Assembly (NCBI GenBank): GCA_001931535.1
Contig: CP016211.1
Span: forward strand, 7,549,703 to 7,613,702
Direction of reading: 5' to 3'
Origin: Minicystis rosea
Lineage (GTDB): Bacteria > Myxococcota_A > Polyangia > Polyangiales > Polyangiaceae
Length of the DNA: 64,000 bases
Both the position numbers and the translations under genes were made by a program. Below are positions 34,642 to 45,468 of the stretch, piece after piece (the first letter of the stretch is position 1; each line of letters opens with the position of its first letter). The notes under the pieces are model-generated. The model was not told the DNA's origin. It did no database searches and was given only the letters and a program-made list of their open reading frames with translations.

Positions 34642-36295
34642 TCACTGGGGCGGAACGAGGATGCGACAGGCGTTGTTGCAGGCGTCGCCGTTGATGCGGT
34701 TGCCGTCGTCGCAGTCCTCGTCGGGCTTTTGGACGATGCCGTCACCGCAGTACTCGCCGAGCTTGCAGCCGGGGCCGCACTTGCCATAGCCGCCGGCGTT
34801 CGCGCCGTCGTCGCACTCTTCACCGAGGACGAGGATGCCGTCGCCGCAAATCGACGTGCAGACCGAAGCATTGGTGTTGAAGCCGGCGAGCTGAAGCTTG
34901 TAGTTCGAGCCGCCCGGGTTCCTCTCCGCCTGGAAGACGTCGATCTCGTACACCTTGCCAGCCACCAGGTTGAGCAGCGCGCCGGACGTGTCCTTGGTGG
35001 CAGCGTTGAGGGTGACCGAGCCTTCCACCTTGTCGTGCACCCCGCCCAAATCGACGACGAGACGGCCGGAGACGAAGACCCAGACATCGTCGTCCCCGCG
35101 GAACGTCAGCGTCGCGTTCTTCGCCGGGTCGTACTGGAACCAATAATGAACCTCGCTGGTGAAGGCGAAGTTGTGCGTGCCCACGTCCCCTTGGAAGAGC
35201 TGCTCCGGATTCGTCGGGTCGACGGCCCAACCGCGGTTGTCGAGCGGGAAGAACAGGCTGTTGTCGTAGGTGTACACGCCCCCGTTGTTGGTGAGCGGGA
35301 GCTTGTCCACGAACTTGATGTTGTAATTGGGGTCGTCGCGATACCACGTCGAGAAATTCTGTTGGCTGTCGACGTGCAGATTCCCCACACCGCTGTATTG
35401 CGGCTTGCCGTCCATGTCGAGGGTCACCTGCGCGATGCCGGTCGTCGCATAGCTGAAGCCCGACCAGTGGAAATTGGGGTGGCCGTGATACGGGTCCTCG
35501 TGGCCGCGGAAGTCGCGATAGACGATGGGCAGGGTCAGCGTGGGAGGCAGGTTGCTCGGCGTCGTGCAGGTGAAGCCCGGCTCGATCTTGCACGTGGAGG
35601 AGCAGCCGTCGCCGTCGCGCGTGTTGCCGTCGTCGCACTCCTCGTCGATGACGAGGCCGTCGCCGCACTCCGATGCACAAGCGCTGGCCTTGCAATTCGG
35701 CTCGTTCTGGCAGGTCGGGTTGCAGCCGTCGAACGGGTTCACGTTGCCGTCGTCGCAGCTCTCCGCGCCCTCCTTGTTGCCATCGCCGCAGACGGTGGGC
35801 GTGCAGGCGCTGGGCGTGCCCGTGCATTTGTAGCCTTGCTCGAAGGTGCAGTGAGACGAGCAGCCGTCTCCATCGACGGTGTTCCCGTCGTCGCAGAACT
35901 CGGGCAGGTTGGTGACGCCGTCACCGCACTTGGCGATGTGGAAGCATGGTTGTCCGGCGAGCGCGCACGAATATCCCCCTCCACCACCAGGCAATCGTCA
36001 CTACAGCCGTCGCCCGAAGCCTTGTTGCCGTCGTCACAGGCCTCGTCGCCGGTGAGGATGCCGTCGCCGCACCCCGGCGGCTTCAACGGTCCAGCATCGG
36101 AGCCGCCGCATGCGCCGGTGATGCAGATATCGCCTCCCCCGGTCGTGCCGGTGCCGGATCCGCTCTGCACCGAGCTTCCACCGCCGGAGCCGCCAAAGCC
36201 ATTGCCTTTGGTGGCCGAGCAGCCGCCCGAAAGACTCAGGATCAGCGCCCCGAAGTGAGCGCTCCAATGGACACACCCGTCCTAAGCAAGCTCAT
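34642..36295 (-). CDS. Fibro-slime/DUF4215 Cys-rich lipoprotein, two frame breaks
   Basis: Read as one gene with two single-base breaks. Start ATG (MSLLRTGVSIGALTSG) with GGGAG 9 bases upstream. Adding one G in the run 36248-36251 continues it into ALILSLSGGC, a proper lipobox. A second added G in the run 35975-35979 joins DGCSDDCLVVEG to GYSCALAGQPC, restoring a DUF4215 repeat. The mature protein would have about four N-terminal DUF4215 repeats (CGDGxxxxxExCDDGN), a fibro-slime/PA14-like domain with YWFQYDPAKNATLTFRGDDD and VFVSGRLVVDLGGVHD, and two more repeats. Without the corrections only the part from about 35994 downward is an uninterrupted ORF. Fibro-slime domains occur in secreted adhesive or carbohydrate-binding proteins. 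Confidence 0.75.
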
Positions 36296-36584
36296 GTTGG
36301 CCAGCTCCCGTGTGATTGGTTGTCCAAAGGAGGGGACCAATTGCCAATCTCTCCAGCAAGAGAAATCGTGGTCAATGTTGAGCTTTGCCTCGAATGGCAA
36401 TCTCGTTGCGCCGCGCGTCAAGCATGCTTGTCGCTCCGGCGCGGACGTGAGGCGGAGACCACACGTGCCCCGCGCCTCGGCGTTGCGCCGAAACGGGGAG
36501 AGGGGCCGCGAATCTGAGGGGGGATGGAGAGGGAAAGGCGGCGTGGGGCGCGGGCCGAGAGCCCTGCCCCACGCGCGAGCGTGA

Positions 36585-38017
36585 TTACGCTTGGCGCTTC
36601 ACGTACTCGAACTCGATCGGACGGCCCTTGATGCCGCGGGGCGGGGGCGCGAGCCAGTGCGCCATCTTGCCGGGCTCGAAGATGGGGGCCGTCATCAGGC
36701 TCTTCACGTAGACCTCGTCGGCCTCGTTCGGCAGCCACTCGTCGCGACGGCGCAACCACTCTTCCTTGCTGATGGGGTTGCCCGCGAGATCGAAGTGGAG
36801 CCCGCCATAGAGGCCGACGGCGCGGTTGAAGCGGCGGCTCGGCAGCGTGAGGCGGAAGGAGAAGCCCGCCTCCTCGATGGTGCGGTTCCACTTGTCCACG
36901 CCGCGCTGCGCGTCCTCCACGTACTCGTCGCGCAGGACCTCGTTCATGGCGTTGCGGAGCGGCACGCTCTCGCGCTTCCAACCGGCGAAGGCGTGGCCCT
37001 CGGCGAGCGGAACATCCATGTCGTAGACCCCCTCGACAGCGAGGTGATCCGGATAGCTCTCCTCCTTGGCGCGGCCCTTGAGGCTCGACGCGAAGAAGCT
37101 CGCGGCGTTGGAGGAGATCTCCCCGCCGAAGAGATCGAGCGACACCGAGAACCAGAAGTTCAGATACTTCTGCAAGGTGGGCAGATCGATGCCGCCCTCG
37201 GCGCGGGCGTCCTCGTTCTTGTTCTGCTTCATGAGCTCTACGGTGCGCTGCACGATGCGGAGCACGCCCGTCTCGCCGACGAACATGTGATGCGCCTCCT
37301 CCGTGAGCATGAAGCGCGTCGTGCGCGCGAGCGGGTCGAAGCCGCTCTCGGCCAAGGCGAGGAGCTGATACTTCCCGTCACGATCGGTGAAGTACGTGAA
37401 CATGAAGAACGAGAGCCAGTGACTGCAAGGCTCGTTGAACGCCCCGAGGATGCGCGGCTTGTCCGAGTTGCCGCTGCGGCGCTCGAGGAGGGCCTCTGCC
37501 TCCTCGCGGCCGTCACGCCCGAAGTAGCTGTGGAGCAGGTACACCATGGCCCAGAGGTGCCGGCCCTCTTCCACGTTGACCTGAAACAGGTTGCGCAGAT
37601 CGTAGAGGCTCGGGCACGTCTTCCCGAGGAGCCTTTGCTGCTCCACGCTGGCCGGCTCGGTGTCGCCCTGCGTGACCACGAGGCGACGCAGCATGTTGCG
37701 GAACTCGCCCGGCACCTGCTGCCACACTGGCTGACCATAGAAGTCGCCGAACGGAATCGTGCGCTCCTTGGTCGGCTCCGTGAGGAAGATGCCCCAACGA
37801 TAGTCGGGCATCTTCACGTAATCGAAGTGCGCCCAACCCTCGTGATCGACGCTCACCGCGGTGCGGAGATAGACCTGGTCCTCTTGGAACCCTTCGGGCC
37901 CCATCTCCTTCCACCACTCGATGAAGCGCGGCTGCCACGCTTCCAGCGCGCGCTGCAGCTTCTTGTCCGACCCGAGGTCGACGTTGTTGGGGATCCGCTC
38001 GGAATTGACGATGCTGC

Positions 38018-38021
<4 letters not shown>
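36585..38021 (-). CDS. boxB: Benzoyl-CoA 2,3-epoxidase subunit B (BoxB)
   Basis: Di-iron oxygenase that epoxidises benzoyl-CoA in the aerobic box pathway, with electrons normally supplied by BoxA. 478 residues, the usual length. It reads NNVDLGSDKKLQRALEAWQP at the start, has LTEEAHHMFVGETG for the di-iron site (ExxH, about 244-257), and matches the family through the C-terminal FEPGKMAHWLAPPPRGI. The GTG start overlaps the stop of boxC (GTGA), so the two are coupled. No boxA or benzoate-CoA ligase gene is present in the window, so the electron donor must be encoded elsewhere. Confidence 0.93.
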
Positions 38022-39700
<1,679 letters not shown>

Positions 39701-39734
39701 CGCTCGGGAAAGAACCACGAGGCCTGGAAAGCGT

Positions 39735-39752
39735 CAAGCACTATAGTGCTTG
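39735..39752. promoter_or_regulatory. Probable BoxR operator
   Basis: Perfect 18-bp palindrome CAAGCACTA-TAGTGCTTG in the 80-bp space between boxC and boxR. It overlaps the likely -35 hexamer of boxR (TTGCTG at 39750-39755), placing it well for repression of boxR and probably boxC. Assignment to BoxR is by position. Confidence 0.65.
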
Positions 39753-39778
39753 CTGTAGTTCACATCATGAAATATATT
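39750..39778 (+). promoter_or_regulatory. Candidate sigma-70 promoter of boxR
   Basis: TTGCTG, a 17-base spacer, then TATATT at 39773-39778. Transcription would begin near 39785-39790, at or just past the first ATG, so the boxR mRNA could be leaderless and use the second in-frame ATG at 39790. Confidence 0.4.
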
Positions 39779-39780
39779 GC

Positions 39781-40590
39781 ATGAACCCAATGTCGAGCAG
39801 CGCCATCCTCGAGCACCTCGCCGGCCGCGTCCGCGCCCGCCGCAAGGATCTCTCCCTCACGCTGCGCGAGCTGGGCGAGCAGTCGGGCGTGAGCGAGCGC
39901 TTCCTCGTGTTGCTCGAAGGCGGCCGAGCGAACGTGTCCGTGACCCGCCTCGAAGACATCGCGCGCGTGCTCGGCACCACGGCCTCCGAGATCCTCTCCG
40001 ATCGCCCGCTCGCCGCGGCTTCCTCCGCTCCCTCGCACGAGCCCGCGCACGGCGGCCCGCGGCTCGTCGCGCTGCTCGGCCTACGCGGCGCCGGCAAGAC
40101 CACGATCGGCGCGGCCGCGGCCAAGCGCCTCGGGCTCCCCTTCATCGAGCTCGACGAGCGCGTCGCCGAGCGCGCCGGCATGAGCCTCGCGCAGATCTTC
40201 GAGCTGCACGGGATGGCGTATTACCGCCGCTTGGAGCGGGAAGCGCTCGATCGCCTGATCGCCTCCGGCGAGCGCGGCATCGTCGCCACCGGCGGCGGCA
40301 TCGTCGCCGATCACGCCACCTTCGAAGCCCTGCAGCGCGCCGCCGTGACCGTCTGGCTCAAGGCCAAGCCTCAAGATCATTGGAGCCGCGTCGTCGCCCA
40401 AGGCGACGCTCGCCCCATGGAAAACCGCTCGGGCGCGATGAACGAGCTCCGCGGCCTGCTGCGCGCGCGCCGTGCGCTCTACGAGCGGGCCACCCACGTG
40501 GTCGACACCTCGACCTTGGGGCTCTCGCGCGCGGTCGACAAAGTGGTGAAGATCGCGCGCGAGGCCGCGAACGGCGCGCACGCGGCCTGA
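39781..40590 (+). CDS. boxR: BoxR: XRE regulator fused to a shikimate-kinase-like domain
   Basis: 269 residues. The N-terminal XRE helix-turn-helix (about 9-73: LTLRELGEQSGVSERFL, VTRLEDIARVLG) is joined to a C-terminal shikimate-kinase-like P-loop domain, with Walker A GLRGAGKT (100-107), IELDERV and GIVATGGGIV. This fusion is diagnostic of BoxR/BzdR, which represses benzoyl-CoA catabolic genes until it binds benzoyl-CoA. It is divergent from boxC with a palindromic operator between them. If the candidate promoter is right, the start may be the second ATG at 39790 (MSSSAILEHL). Confidence 0.94.
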   Translation: MNPMSSSAILEHLAGRVRARRKDLSLTLRELGEQSGVSERFLVLLEGGRANVSVTRLEDIARVLGTTASEILSDRPLAAASSAPSHEPAHGGPRLVALLGLRGAGKTTIGAAAAKRLGLPFIELDERVAERAGMSLAQIFELHGMAYYRRLEREALDRLIASGERGIVATGGGIVADHATFEALQRAAVTVWLKAKPQDHWSRVVAQGDARPMENRSGAMNELRGLLRARRALYERATHVVDTSTLGLSRAVDKVVKIAREAANGAHAA

Positions 40591-40607
40591 ACGAAAGGAG
40601 AAGCGCG

Positions 40608-41198
40608 ATGGCCACGATCGGAATCGTCATCTTCGAGGCTGCGGAAGAGCTCGACTACGTGGGCCCGTGGGAGGTCTTCTCCGCGATGGCCATGCGAAGC
40701 GGCCAAGATCGCGTCGTCCTCATCGCCGAGCGCGAAGGCCCGATTCGCTCGGCCAAAGGCATGCGCGTGCTCCCCGATTGCACCTTCGACGATGCCCCTC
40801 CGCTCGACGTCGTGCTCGTGCCCGGCGGCCAGGGGACGCGGCGCGAAGTGCAGAATCCCGTGATCATCGAGTGGCTCCGCAAGGTCAGCGCCTCGTGTAC
40901 GTGGGTGACGAGCGTGTGCACCGGATCGCTCCTGCTCCACGAGGCCGGCCCCGCGCGCGGCAAGCGCGTGACGACGCACTGGAGCTTCGTCGACACGCTG
41001 CGCAAACGCGGCGACATCACCGTGCTCGACGACGTCCGCTTCGTGCGTGATGGCAACCTGGTGACCGCGGCCGGCGTCTCCGCCGGCATCGACATGGCCC
41101 TTTGGCTCGTGGGACAGATCCACGATCCGGCCTTCGCCCGCGCGGTGCAGCGCTACATCGAATACCACCCGGCCCCGCCGTACACTGCAGAAGCATGA
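40608..41198 (+). CDS. DJ-1/PfpI family protein
   Basis: 196 residues. Single DJ-1/PfpI domain with the nucleophile elbow SVCTGSLLL (Cys104), an upstream conserved Glu (VIFEAAEELD) and VPGGQGTRREVQN. It belongs to the class often annotated as isonitrile hydratase-like or GATase1-like regulators without HTH. The start has AAAGGAG at ideal distance. It lies 17 bases after boxR on the same strand, so it is probably co-transcribed; a link to aromatic degradation is only a suggestion. Confidence 0.88.
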   Translation: MATIGIVIFEAAEELDYVGPWEVFSAMAMRSGQDRVVLIAEREGPIRSAKGMRVLPDCTFDDAPPLDVVLVPGGQGTRREVQNPVIIEWLRKVSASCTWVTSVCTGSLLLHEAGPARGKRVTTHWSFVDTLRKRGDITVLDDVRFVRDGNLVTAAGVSAGIDMALWLVGQIHDPAFARAVQRYIEYHPAPPYTAEA

Positions 41199-41323
41199 GC
41201 GATCGCGTGTGAGCCCACCTTTGCGCGAAGGTGGGAGAGCGAAAGCCCGCGCGAAAAGGCGCCCGCGTCGCGCGCTTGTAGTAATGGTGAAGGTCCCCGA
41301 CCCTCGACGGGGATCTGCTGCCC

Positions 41324-42772
41324 ATGCCCCGTCTCAAGGTCCTCTTCGTCGTCTCCGAGTGCGTCCCCTTCGCCAAGACCGGCGGGCTCGCCGACGTCGG
41401 AGGCGCCCTCCCCATGGCGCTGGCCGCGCGGGGGCACGACGTGCGCGTCGTCCTCCCGCGATACCAGATCACCAAGAAGCACCCGGCCGAGCGCCTGCCC
41501 GCGCCGCTCGCCGTCCCCGTCGGGGGCGGCGAAGCGTGGTGTGGAGTCTGGGAGACGCGCTTTCCCCGCAGCAACGCGCGCGTCTACCTCTTGGAGCACG
41601 ACGCCCTCTACGATCGCGACGGCATCTACGGCGACAAGAGCGGCGACTTCGGCGACAACCTCGCTCGCTACACGCTCCTCTCCCGCGGCGCCTTGCAGCT
41701 CTGCCGTTACCTCGATTTCCTCCCCGATGTCATCCACGCGCACGATTGGCAGACGGCGCTCGCCCCCGTGTATCTCAACACGCTCGACGCGGGCACGCCC
41801 CTCGCGCGCGCGGCCAGCGTCTTCACCATTCACAACATGGGTTATCAGGGCTGGTTCTCCAAAGAGCAGCTCTGGCAAACCAGGCTCGGTTGGGAGGTCT
41901 TCCACCAACGCGGCCTCGAAGCGCACGACAGCATCAACCTGCTCAAAGGCGGTATCTACCACGCCACCTTGGTGACCACCGTCTCTCCCCGCTATGCGCG
42001 GGAGATCCAGACCTCCGACGGCGGCGAGGGCCTCGACGGCGCGCTCCGCGATCGCGGCGGCGACGTGCTCGGCATCCTCAACGGCATCGACGACGATCTC
42101 TGGAGCCCGCAAAAGGACAAGCACACCGCCGCTCCCTTCACGCCCGAAGACCTCGAAGGCAAAGCCCTCTGCAAGGCCGCGCTTCAAGCCGAGATGGGCC
42201 TGCCGCAAAACCCGGACGCGCCCATCGTCGCCATCGTCAGCCGGCTCGCGCATCAAAAGGGTATCGACGTCTTCGCCGGCGCGCTCCCCGACATCCTCTC
42301 GCTCGGCGCGCAGGTCGTCGTCCTCGGATCCGGCGAGAAGTGGGCCGAAGATCTCTTCCGTCATCTGCACGCCACCCACCCGCGCTTCAAAGCGCACATC
42401 GGGATGAACGAGCCACTCTCCCATCGCATCGAGGCGGGGGCCGATCTCTTCATCATGCCTTCGCGCTACGAGCCCTGCGGCCTCAACCAGCTTTACAGCC
42501 AGCGCTATGGCACGCTCCCCATCGTGCGCGCGGTGGGCGGCCTCGACGACACCATCGAGCACGACGTCACCGGCTTCAAATTCCGCGAGCTCGATCCGCG
42601 GGAGCTCTCCCAGGCCGTGGCCAACGCCATCTACACCTACCACGAGCGCCCCGAGCACTTCCGGCGCATGCAATACGAGGCCATGCGCAAGCCGATGGGC
42701 TGGAGCCACGCGAGCCGCCAGTACGAGGCTCTTTATCGTCTCGCCATCGCCCGCCGCCGCGGCGGGGGCTGA
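41324..42772 (+). CDS. glgA: Glycogen synthase (ADP-glucose type)
   Basis: GT5 enzyme that extends alpha-1,4-glucan from ADP-glucose. 482 residues, the usual length. The N-terminal KTGGLADV motif (Lys18 binds ADP-glucose) is intact. HDWQTAL and FTIHNMGYQG follow, and the C-terminal Rossmann half has EPCGLNQLYSQRYG and VRAVGGLDDTIEH. No other glycogen gene is adjacent. Confidence 0.95.
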   Translation: MPRLKVLFVVSECVPFAKTGGLADVGGALPMALAARGHDVRVVLPRYQITKKHPAERLPAPLAVPVGGGEAWCGVWETRFPRSNARVYLLEHDALYDRDGIYGDKSGDFGDNLARYTLLSRGALQLCRYLDFLPDVIHAHDWQTALAPVYLNTLDAGTPLARAASVFTIHNMGYQGWFSKEQLWQTRLGWEVFHQRGLEAHDSINLLKGGIYHATLVTTVSPRYAREIQTSDGGEGLDGALRDRGGDVLGILNGIDDDLWSPQKDKHTAAPFTPEDLEGKALCKAALQAEMGLPQNPDAPIVAIVSRLAHQKGIDVFAGALPDILSLGAQVVVLGSGEKWAEDLFRHLHATHPRFKAHIGMNEPLSHRIEAGADLFIMPSRYEPCGLNQLYSQRYGTLPIVRAVGGLDDTIEHDVTGFKFRELDPRELSQAVANAIYTYHERPEHFRRMQYEAMRKPMGWSHASRQYEALYRLAIARRRGGG

Positions 42773-42911
42773 TTCACCCTCTGCGCATGAGCTGACGCCG
42801 CCCGCGGCGAAGCAGGAAGCCCCCTGCTCTCGTGTTCGTCCCGCCGCGCTCGGCGCTCCGAGCGACCGGGCCGAACCGCCCGGACGACAGCCCCTTGACT
42901 GCCTCCACTTT

Positions 42912-42924
42912 TAGACTCAGTCTA
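42912..42924. promoter_or_regulatory. Fur/PerR-type operator 1
   Basis: Perfect palindrome TAGACT-C-AGTCTA just upstream of the Fur-family gene. The same TAGAC..GTCTA core recurs before the peroxiredoxin gene, so the regulator likely controls itself and the ahpCD genes. Confidence 0.75.
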
Positions 42925-42930
42925 GAGCCC

Positions 42931-43335
42931 GTGAAGGACGACGCGGTTTCAGCGCTCCGGGAGCGGGGCATTCAACCCTCGGCCCAGCGGGTCGCGGTGG
43001 CCGAGTATGTTCTCTCGACGGACGAGCACCCCTCGGCCGACGAGGTTTGGATCCGGGTCCAGCAGAGCTTCCCCATGATCTCGAGGGCGACCGTGTACAA
43101 CACGCTCAACCTCTTCGTGGAGAAGGGCTTGCTGCACGAGCACGTCCTCGCCGAGGGGCGGCTCGTCTACGATCCGAACATCACGAAGCATCACCATTTC
43201 ATCGACGAGGCGACCGGCCGCATCCACGACATCCCTTGGGATGCCGTGCGGGTCGAAGGCGTCGAGTCGATCGGCGGTGGCTTCTCGGTCCGCGCGTATC
43301 AAGTCGTGATGCGCGGCAAGAAGAAGCGTAGTTGA
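42931..43335 (+). CDS. Fur-family (PerR-like) peroxide/metal regulator
   Basis: 134 residues from a GTG start (VKDDAVSALRERG). Winged-helix domain with the recognition segment PMISRATVYNTLNLF, and a dimerisation domain with the metal-site run KHHHFIDE. It has no cysteines, so the structural Cys4 zinc site common in Fur and PerR is missing; the protein may be closer to Irr or to Cys-free PerR types. Position ahead of ahpC, ahpD and dps, and the two shared palindromes, support a role as peroxide-responsive repressor. Upstream in-frame starts would swallow operator 1. Confidence 0.88.
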   Translation: MKDDAVSALRERGIQPSAQRVAVAEYVLSTDEHPSADEVWIRVQQSFPMISRATVYNTLNLFVEKGLLHEHVLAEGRLVYDPNITKHHHFIDEATGRIHDIPWDAVRVEGVESIGGGFSVRAYQVVMRGKKKRS

Positions 43336-43381
43336 AGAGGTCGAGCGCGGTCGCCGTGCTCGACCTTGCAGGCTCAGCAAT

Positions 43382-43394
43382 TAGACATAGTCTA
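43382..43394. promoter_or_regulatory. Fur/PerR-type operator 2
   Basis: TAGAC-ATA-GTCTA, 5-bp arms, about 40 bases upstream of the peroxiredoxin ATG and matching operator 1. A further partial TATAGAC lies at 43397-43403. Confidence 0.72.
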
Positions 43395-43431
43395 CATATA
43401 GACATCATTCAACATCCGAAGGAGAAGAGAC

Positions 43432-43971
43432 ATGTTGACGATTGGTGACAAGTTCCCGAGCTTCCTGCTCCAGGGTGTGGTCAGCCTCGAGCGCGGTCAG
43501 GAGTTCAAGGCCATCTCGAACGAGACCTATCCGGGCAAGTGGCTGGTGGCGTTCCTCTGGCCGATGGACTTCACCTTCGTCTGCCCGACCGAGATCGCCG
43601 AGTTCAGCCGCCGCAATGCCGACTTCAAGGATCGTGACGCGCAGGTCCTCGGCATCAGCGCAGATACGCAGTACGTCCACCTCGCTTGGCGGAAGGAGCA
43701 CCCGGATCTCCGCGGCCTCTCGTTCCCCATGCTGGCGGACACCAAGCGTGAGCTCTCTTCGGAGCTCGGCGTGCTCCACAAGGAAGAGGGCGTGCCCCTC
43801 CGTGCGACGTTCATCGTCGATCCGCAGGGCATCATCCGCTTCGTGTCGGTGAACGATCTGAGCGTGGGCCGGAACGTCGACGAGGTCCTGCGCGTGCTCG
43901 ACGCGCTCCAGACCGACGAGCTCTGCCCCTGCAATTGGAAGAAGGGTGAAGCCACCCTGGAGGTTGGTTGA
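43432..43971 (+). CDS. ahpC: AhpC-type peroxiredoxin
   Basis: Reduces hydroperoxides and peroxynitrite. 179 residues. The peroxidatic Cys51 sits in DFTFVCPTE and the C-terminal resolving pair is LCPCNW (Cys165, Cys167), as in the AhpC proteins that are reduced by AhpD. GGAG lies 8-9 bases before the ATG. Operator 2 lies upstream, implying induction by peroxide through the Fur-family protein. ahpD follows after one base. Confidence 0.95.
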   Translation: MLTIGDKFPSFLLQGVVSLERGQEFKAISNETYPGKWLVAFLWPMDFTFVCPTEIAEFSRRNADFKDRDAQVLGISADTQYVHLAWRKEHPDLRGLSFPMLADTKRELSSELGVLHKEEGVPLRATFIVDPQGIIRFVSVNDLSVGRNVDEVLRVLDALQTDELCPCNWKKGEATLEVG

Positions 43972-43972
43972 C

Positions 43973-44521
43973 ATGAACGCGGTCGAGGCTCTCCGCGCCC
44001 GGCTTCCGGAGGCGGCGAAAGACATCAAGCTCAACCTCTCGGCCGTGCTCCAGGGCGGCGCGCTTTCGACGGCGCAGCGCTGGGGCGTCGCGGCGGCCTC
44101 GGCCATCACCGCGCGGAACCCGGAGCTGCGTGATGCCGTATTGGCCGACGCCAAGGCGGCCGTGGGCGACGCCGTAATCGAGGACGCCAAGGCGGCGGCC
44201 GCGCTCATGGCGATGAACAACATCTTTTATCGATCGCGCCACATGCTCGATAAAGAGGTTTACGCGCAGAAGCCGGCCCGCCTGCGGATGAACCGGCTCG
44301 CGGCCCCGACGACCTCGAAGGCGGAGCTCGAGCTGTTCTCCCTGGCCGTCAGCGCCATCAACGGCTGCGAAATGTGCCTCCGGGCGCACGAGCAGGCGGT
44401 GATCGCGGGCGGCCTCACCGAGGAGCACGTGCACGACGCGCTCCGCATCGCCGCGACCATCCACGCGGTCGCCGTGATGCTGGAGGTGGAGGCGGCGACG
44501 GCCGCGACCGAAGCGGCCTGA
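43973..44521 (+). CDS. ahpD: AhpD alkylhydroperoxidase
   Basis: 182 residues. The CxxC active site is INGCEMCLRAHE (Cys132, Cys135, His139), with the conserved upstream helix carrying a Glu. It reduces AhpC, normally with electrons from lipoyl proteins. The ATG follows the ahpC stop by one base, so translation is coupled. Confidence 0.94.
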   Translation: MNAVEALRARLPEAAKDIKLNLSAVLQGGALSTAQRWGVAAASAITARNPELRDAVLADAKAAVGDAVIEDAKAAAALMAMNNIFYRSRHMLDKEVYAQKPARLRMNRLAAPTTSKAELELFSLAVSAINGCEMCLRAHEQAVIAGGLTEEHVHDALRIAATIHAVAVMLEVEAATAATEAA

Positions 44522-44553
44522 TGATGTGATCGACCGGGCGCGGCGCCCAAAGG

Positions 44554-44709
44554 GCCTATCCCAGTAGACCGGACCGAGCCGGCCAAGGAGACGCGAGCCC
44601 GCCGAGGCGCGAGGGCGGAAGCGTACTTCTCGTACGCAGGGAGCCCGAGCAACGAAGGCGGGCGAAGCGTGTCCGCCGGCCGGCGACGTGGAGGTCTACT
44701 GGGATAGGC
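44554..44709. repeat. 156-bp element with 17-bp perfect terminal inverted repeats (element B)
   Basis: Terminal arms GCCTATCCCAGTAGACC (44554-44570) and exact complement (44693-44709). A middle stem pairs GCCCGCC (44597-44603) with GGCGGGC (44657-44663), and an inner hairpin reads GCGTAC-TTCTC-GTACGC (44621-44637), followed by GAGCCCGAGCAACGA. The core matches the minus strand of element A (7852-7977), although the terminal arms differ. No ORF is inside. Confidence 0.75.
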
Positions 44710-44718
44710 TCCGAGGCC

Positions 44719-44746
44719 TTCGGGATCACCGGCCGGTGATCCCGAA
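44719..44746. repeat. 28-bp perfect palindrome
   Basis: TTCGGGATCACCGG followed by its exact complement with no loop. It lies 10 bases past element B. It may be a regulator site or an extragenic repeat; the length and perfection are unusual for an operator. Confidence 0.65.
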
Positions 44747-44827
44747 TCGCCGGAGTGGCCGCGCCCATCGCATCCCTCGCGAACGAACCACGACTGGCAC
44801 CGATCGACCACGTCGCTCACCGGCCGG

Positions 44828-44869
44828 CGCGTCACGCGGACGAAGCCTGAAGGCTCGTCCGGTGACGCG
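44828..44869. repeat. Long near-perfect hairpin before dps
   Basis: CGCGTCACGCGGACGAAGCC pairs with GGCTCGTCCGGTGACGCG around a TGAA loop, leaving two single-base bulges. It lies about 60 bases upstream of the dps ATG and could form in the dps leader RNA. Confidence 0.55.
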
Positions 44870-44928
44870 TCGAAGGCCCAACGTGCGTCGCGCGGCGCCC
44901 CCAACCGCGGATCAGAGGAGAAGCGATC

Positions 44929-45405
44929 ATGTACCGTACCCCGAGTCATCTGCCCGAGAAGTCGCGCGCTGCGATCGTGGAGACGCTCAATGCGCGCCTG
45001 TCCGATGGCCTCGATCTCCACAGCCAGATCAAGGTCGCACACTGGAACGTGAAGGGCCCGCAGTTCGCGGCGCTCCACCCGCTCTTCGAGACGTTCGCCG
45101 ACGGCCTCGCCGTACACAACGACTCCGTGGCGGAGCGCGCGGTGACGCTCGGCGGTCGCGCCTACGGCACCGCCCGCCGCGTGGCGCGCACGTCGAAGCT
45201 GCCCGATTATCCCGAGGACACGAGCCGCGATCTCGATCACGTCCGGCTCCTCGCCGATCGCATCGAGTCCTATCTCGAAGGCGTACGCGCCTCGCGCCTC
45301 GTCGCCGAGCGCGAGGGCGACACCGACACGGTGGATCTGCTCACCGGCGTGATCACCGAGTTCGAGAAGCACGCCTGGTTCCTGCGGGCGTCGCTGGAGA
45401 GTTGA
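44929..45405 (+). CDS. dps: Dps-family DNA-protecting ferritin
   Basis: 158 residues. The ferroxidase signature is intact: HSQIKVAHWNVKG, then FADGLAVHNDSVAERAVTLGG. Dps forms dodecamers that store iron, detoxify peroxide and often coat DNA. The N-terminal tail (MYRTPSHLPEKSR) is short and weakly basic. It is downstream of ahpCD, completing a peroxide-defence cluster, though separated by a repeat-rich 400 bp. Confidence 0.94.
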   Translation: MYRTPSHLPEKSRAAIVETLNARLSDGLDLHSQIKVAHWNVKGPQFAALHPLFETFADGLAVHNDSVAERAVTLGGRAYGTARRVARTSKLPDYPEDTSRDLDHVRLLADRIESYLEGVRASRLVAEREGDTDTVDLLTGVITEFEKHAWFLRASLES

Positions 45406-45468
45406 AGATGTGACCGAGAGCGCTGCCCTGCGCTGCGCGGCGCTCTCTCGATCCCATCTCGGCTCCGA

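Larger units (their letters stand above)
44522..44928. other. Intergenic region with inverted-repeat element and palindromes
   Basis: About 400 bp between ahpD and dps without a gene. It holds element B (44554-44709), a 28-bp perfect palindrome (44719-44746) and a long near-perfect hairpin (44828-44869). GAGGAG precedes the dps ATG. No PerR-like box was seen in front of dps. Confidence 0.7.
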
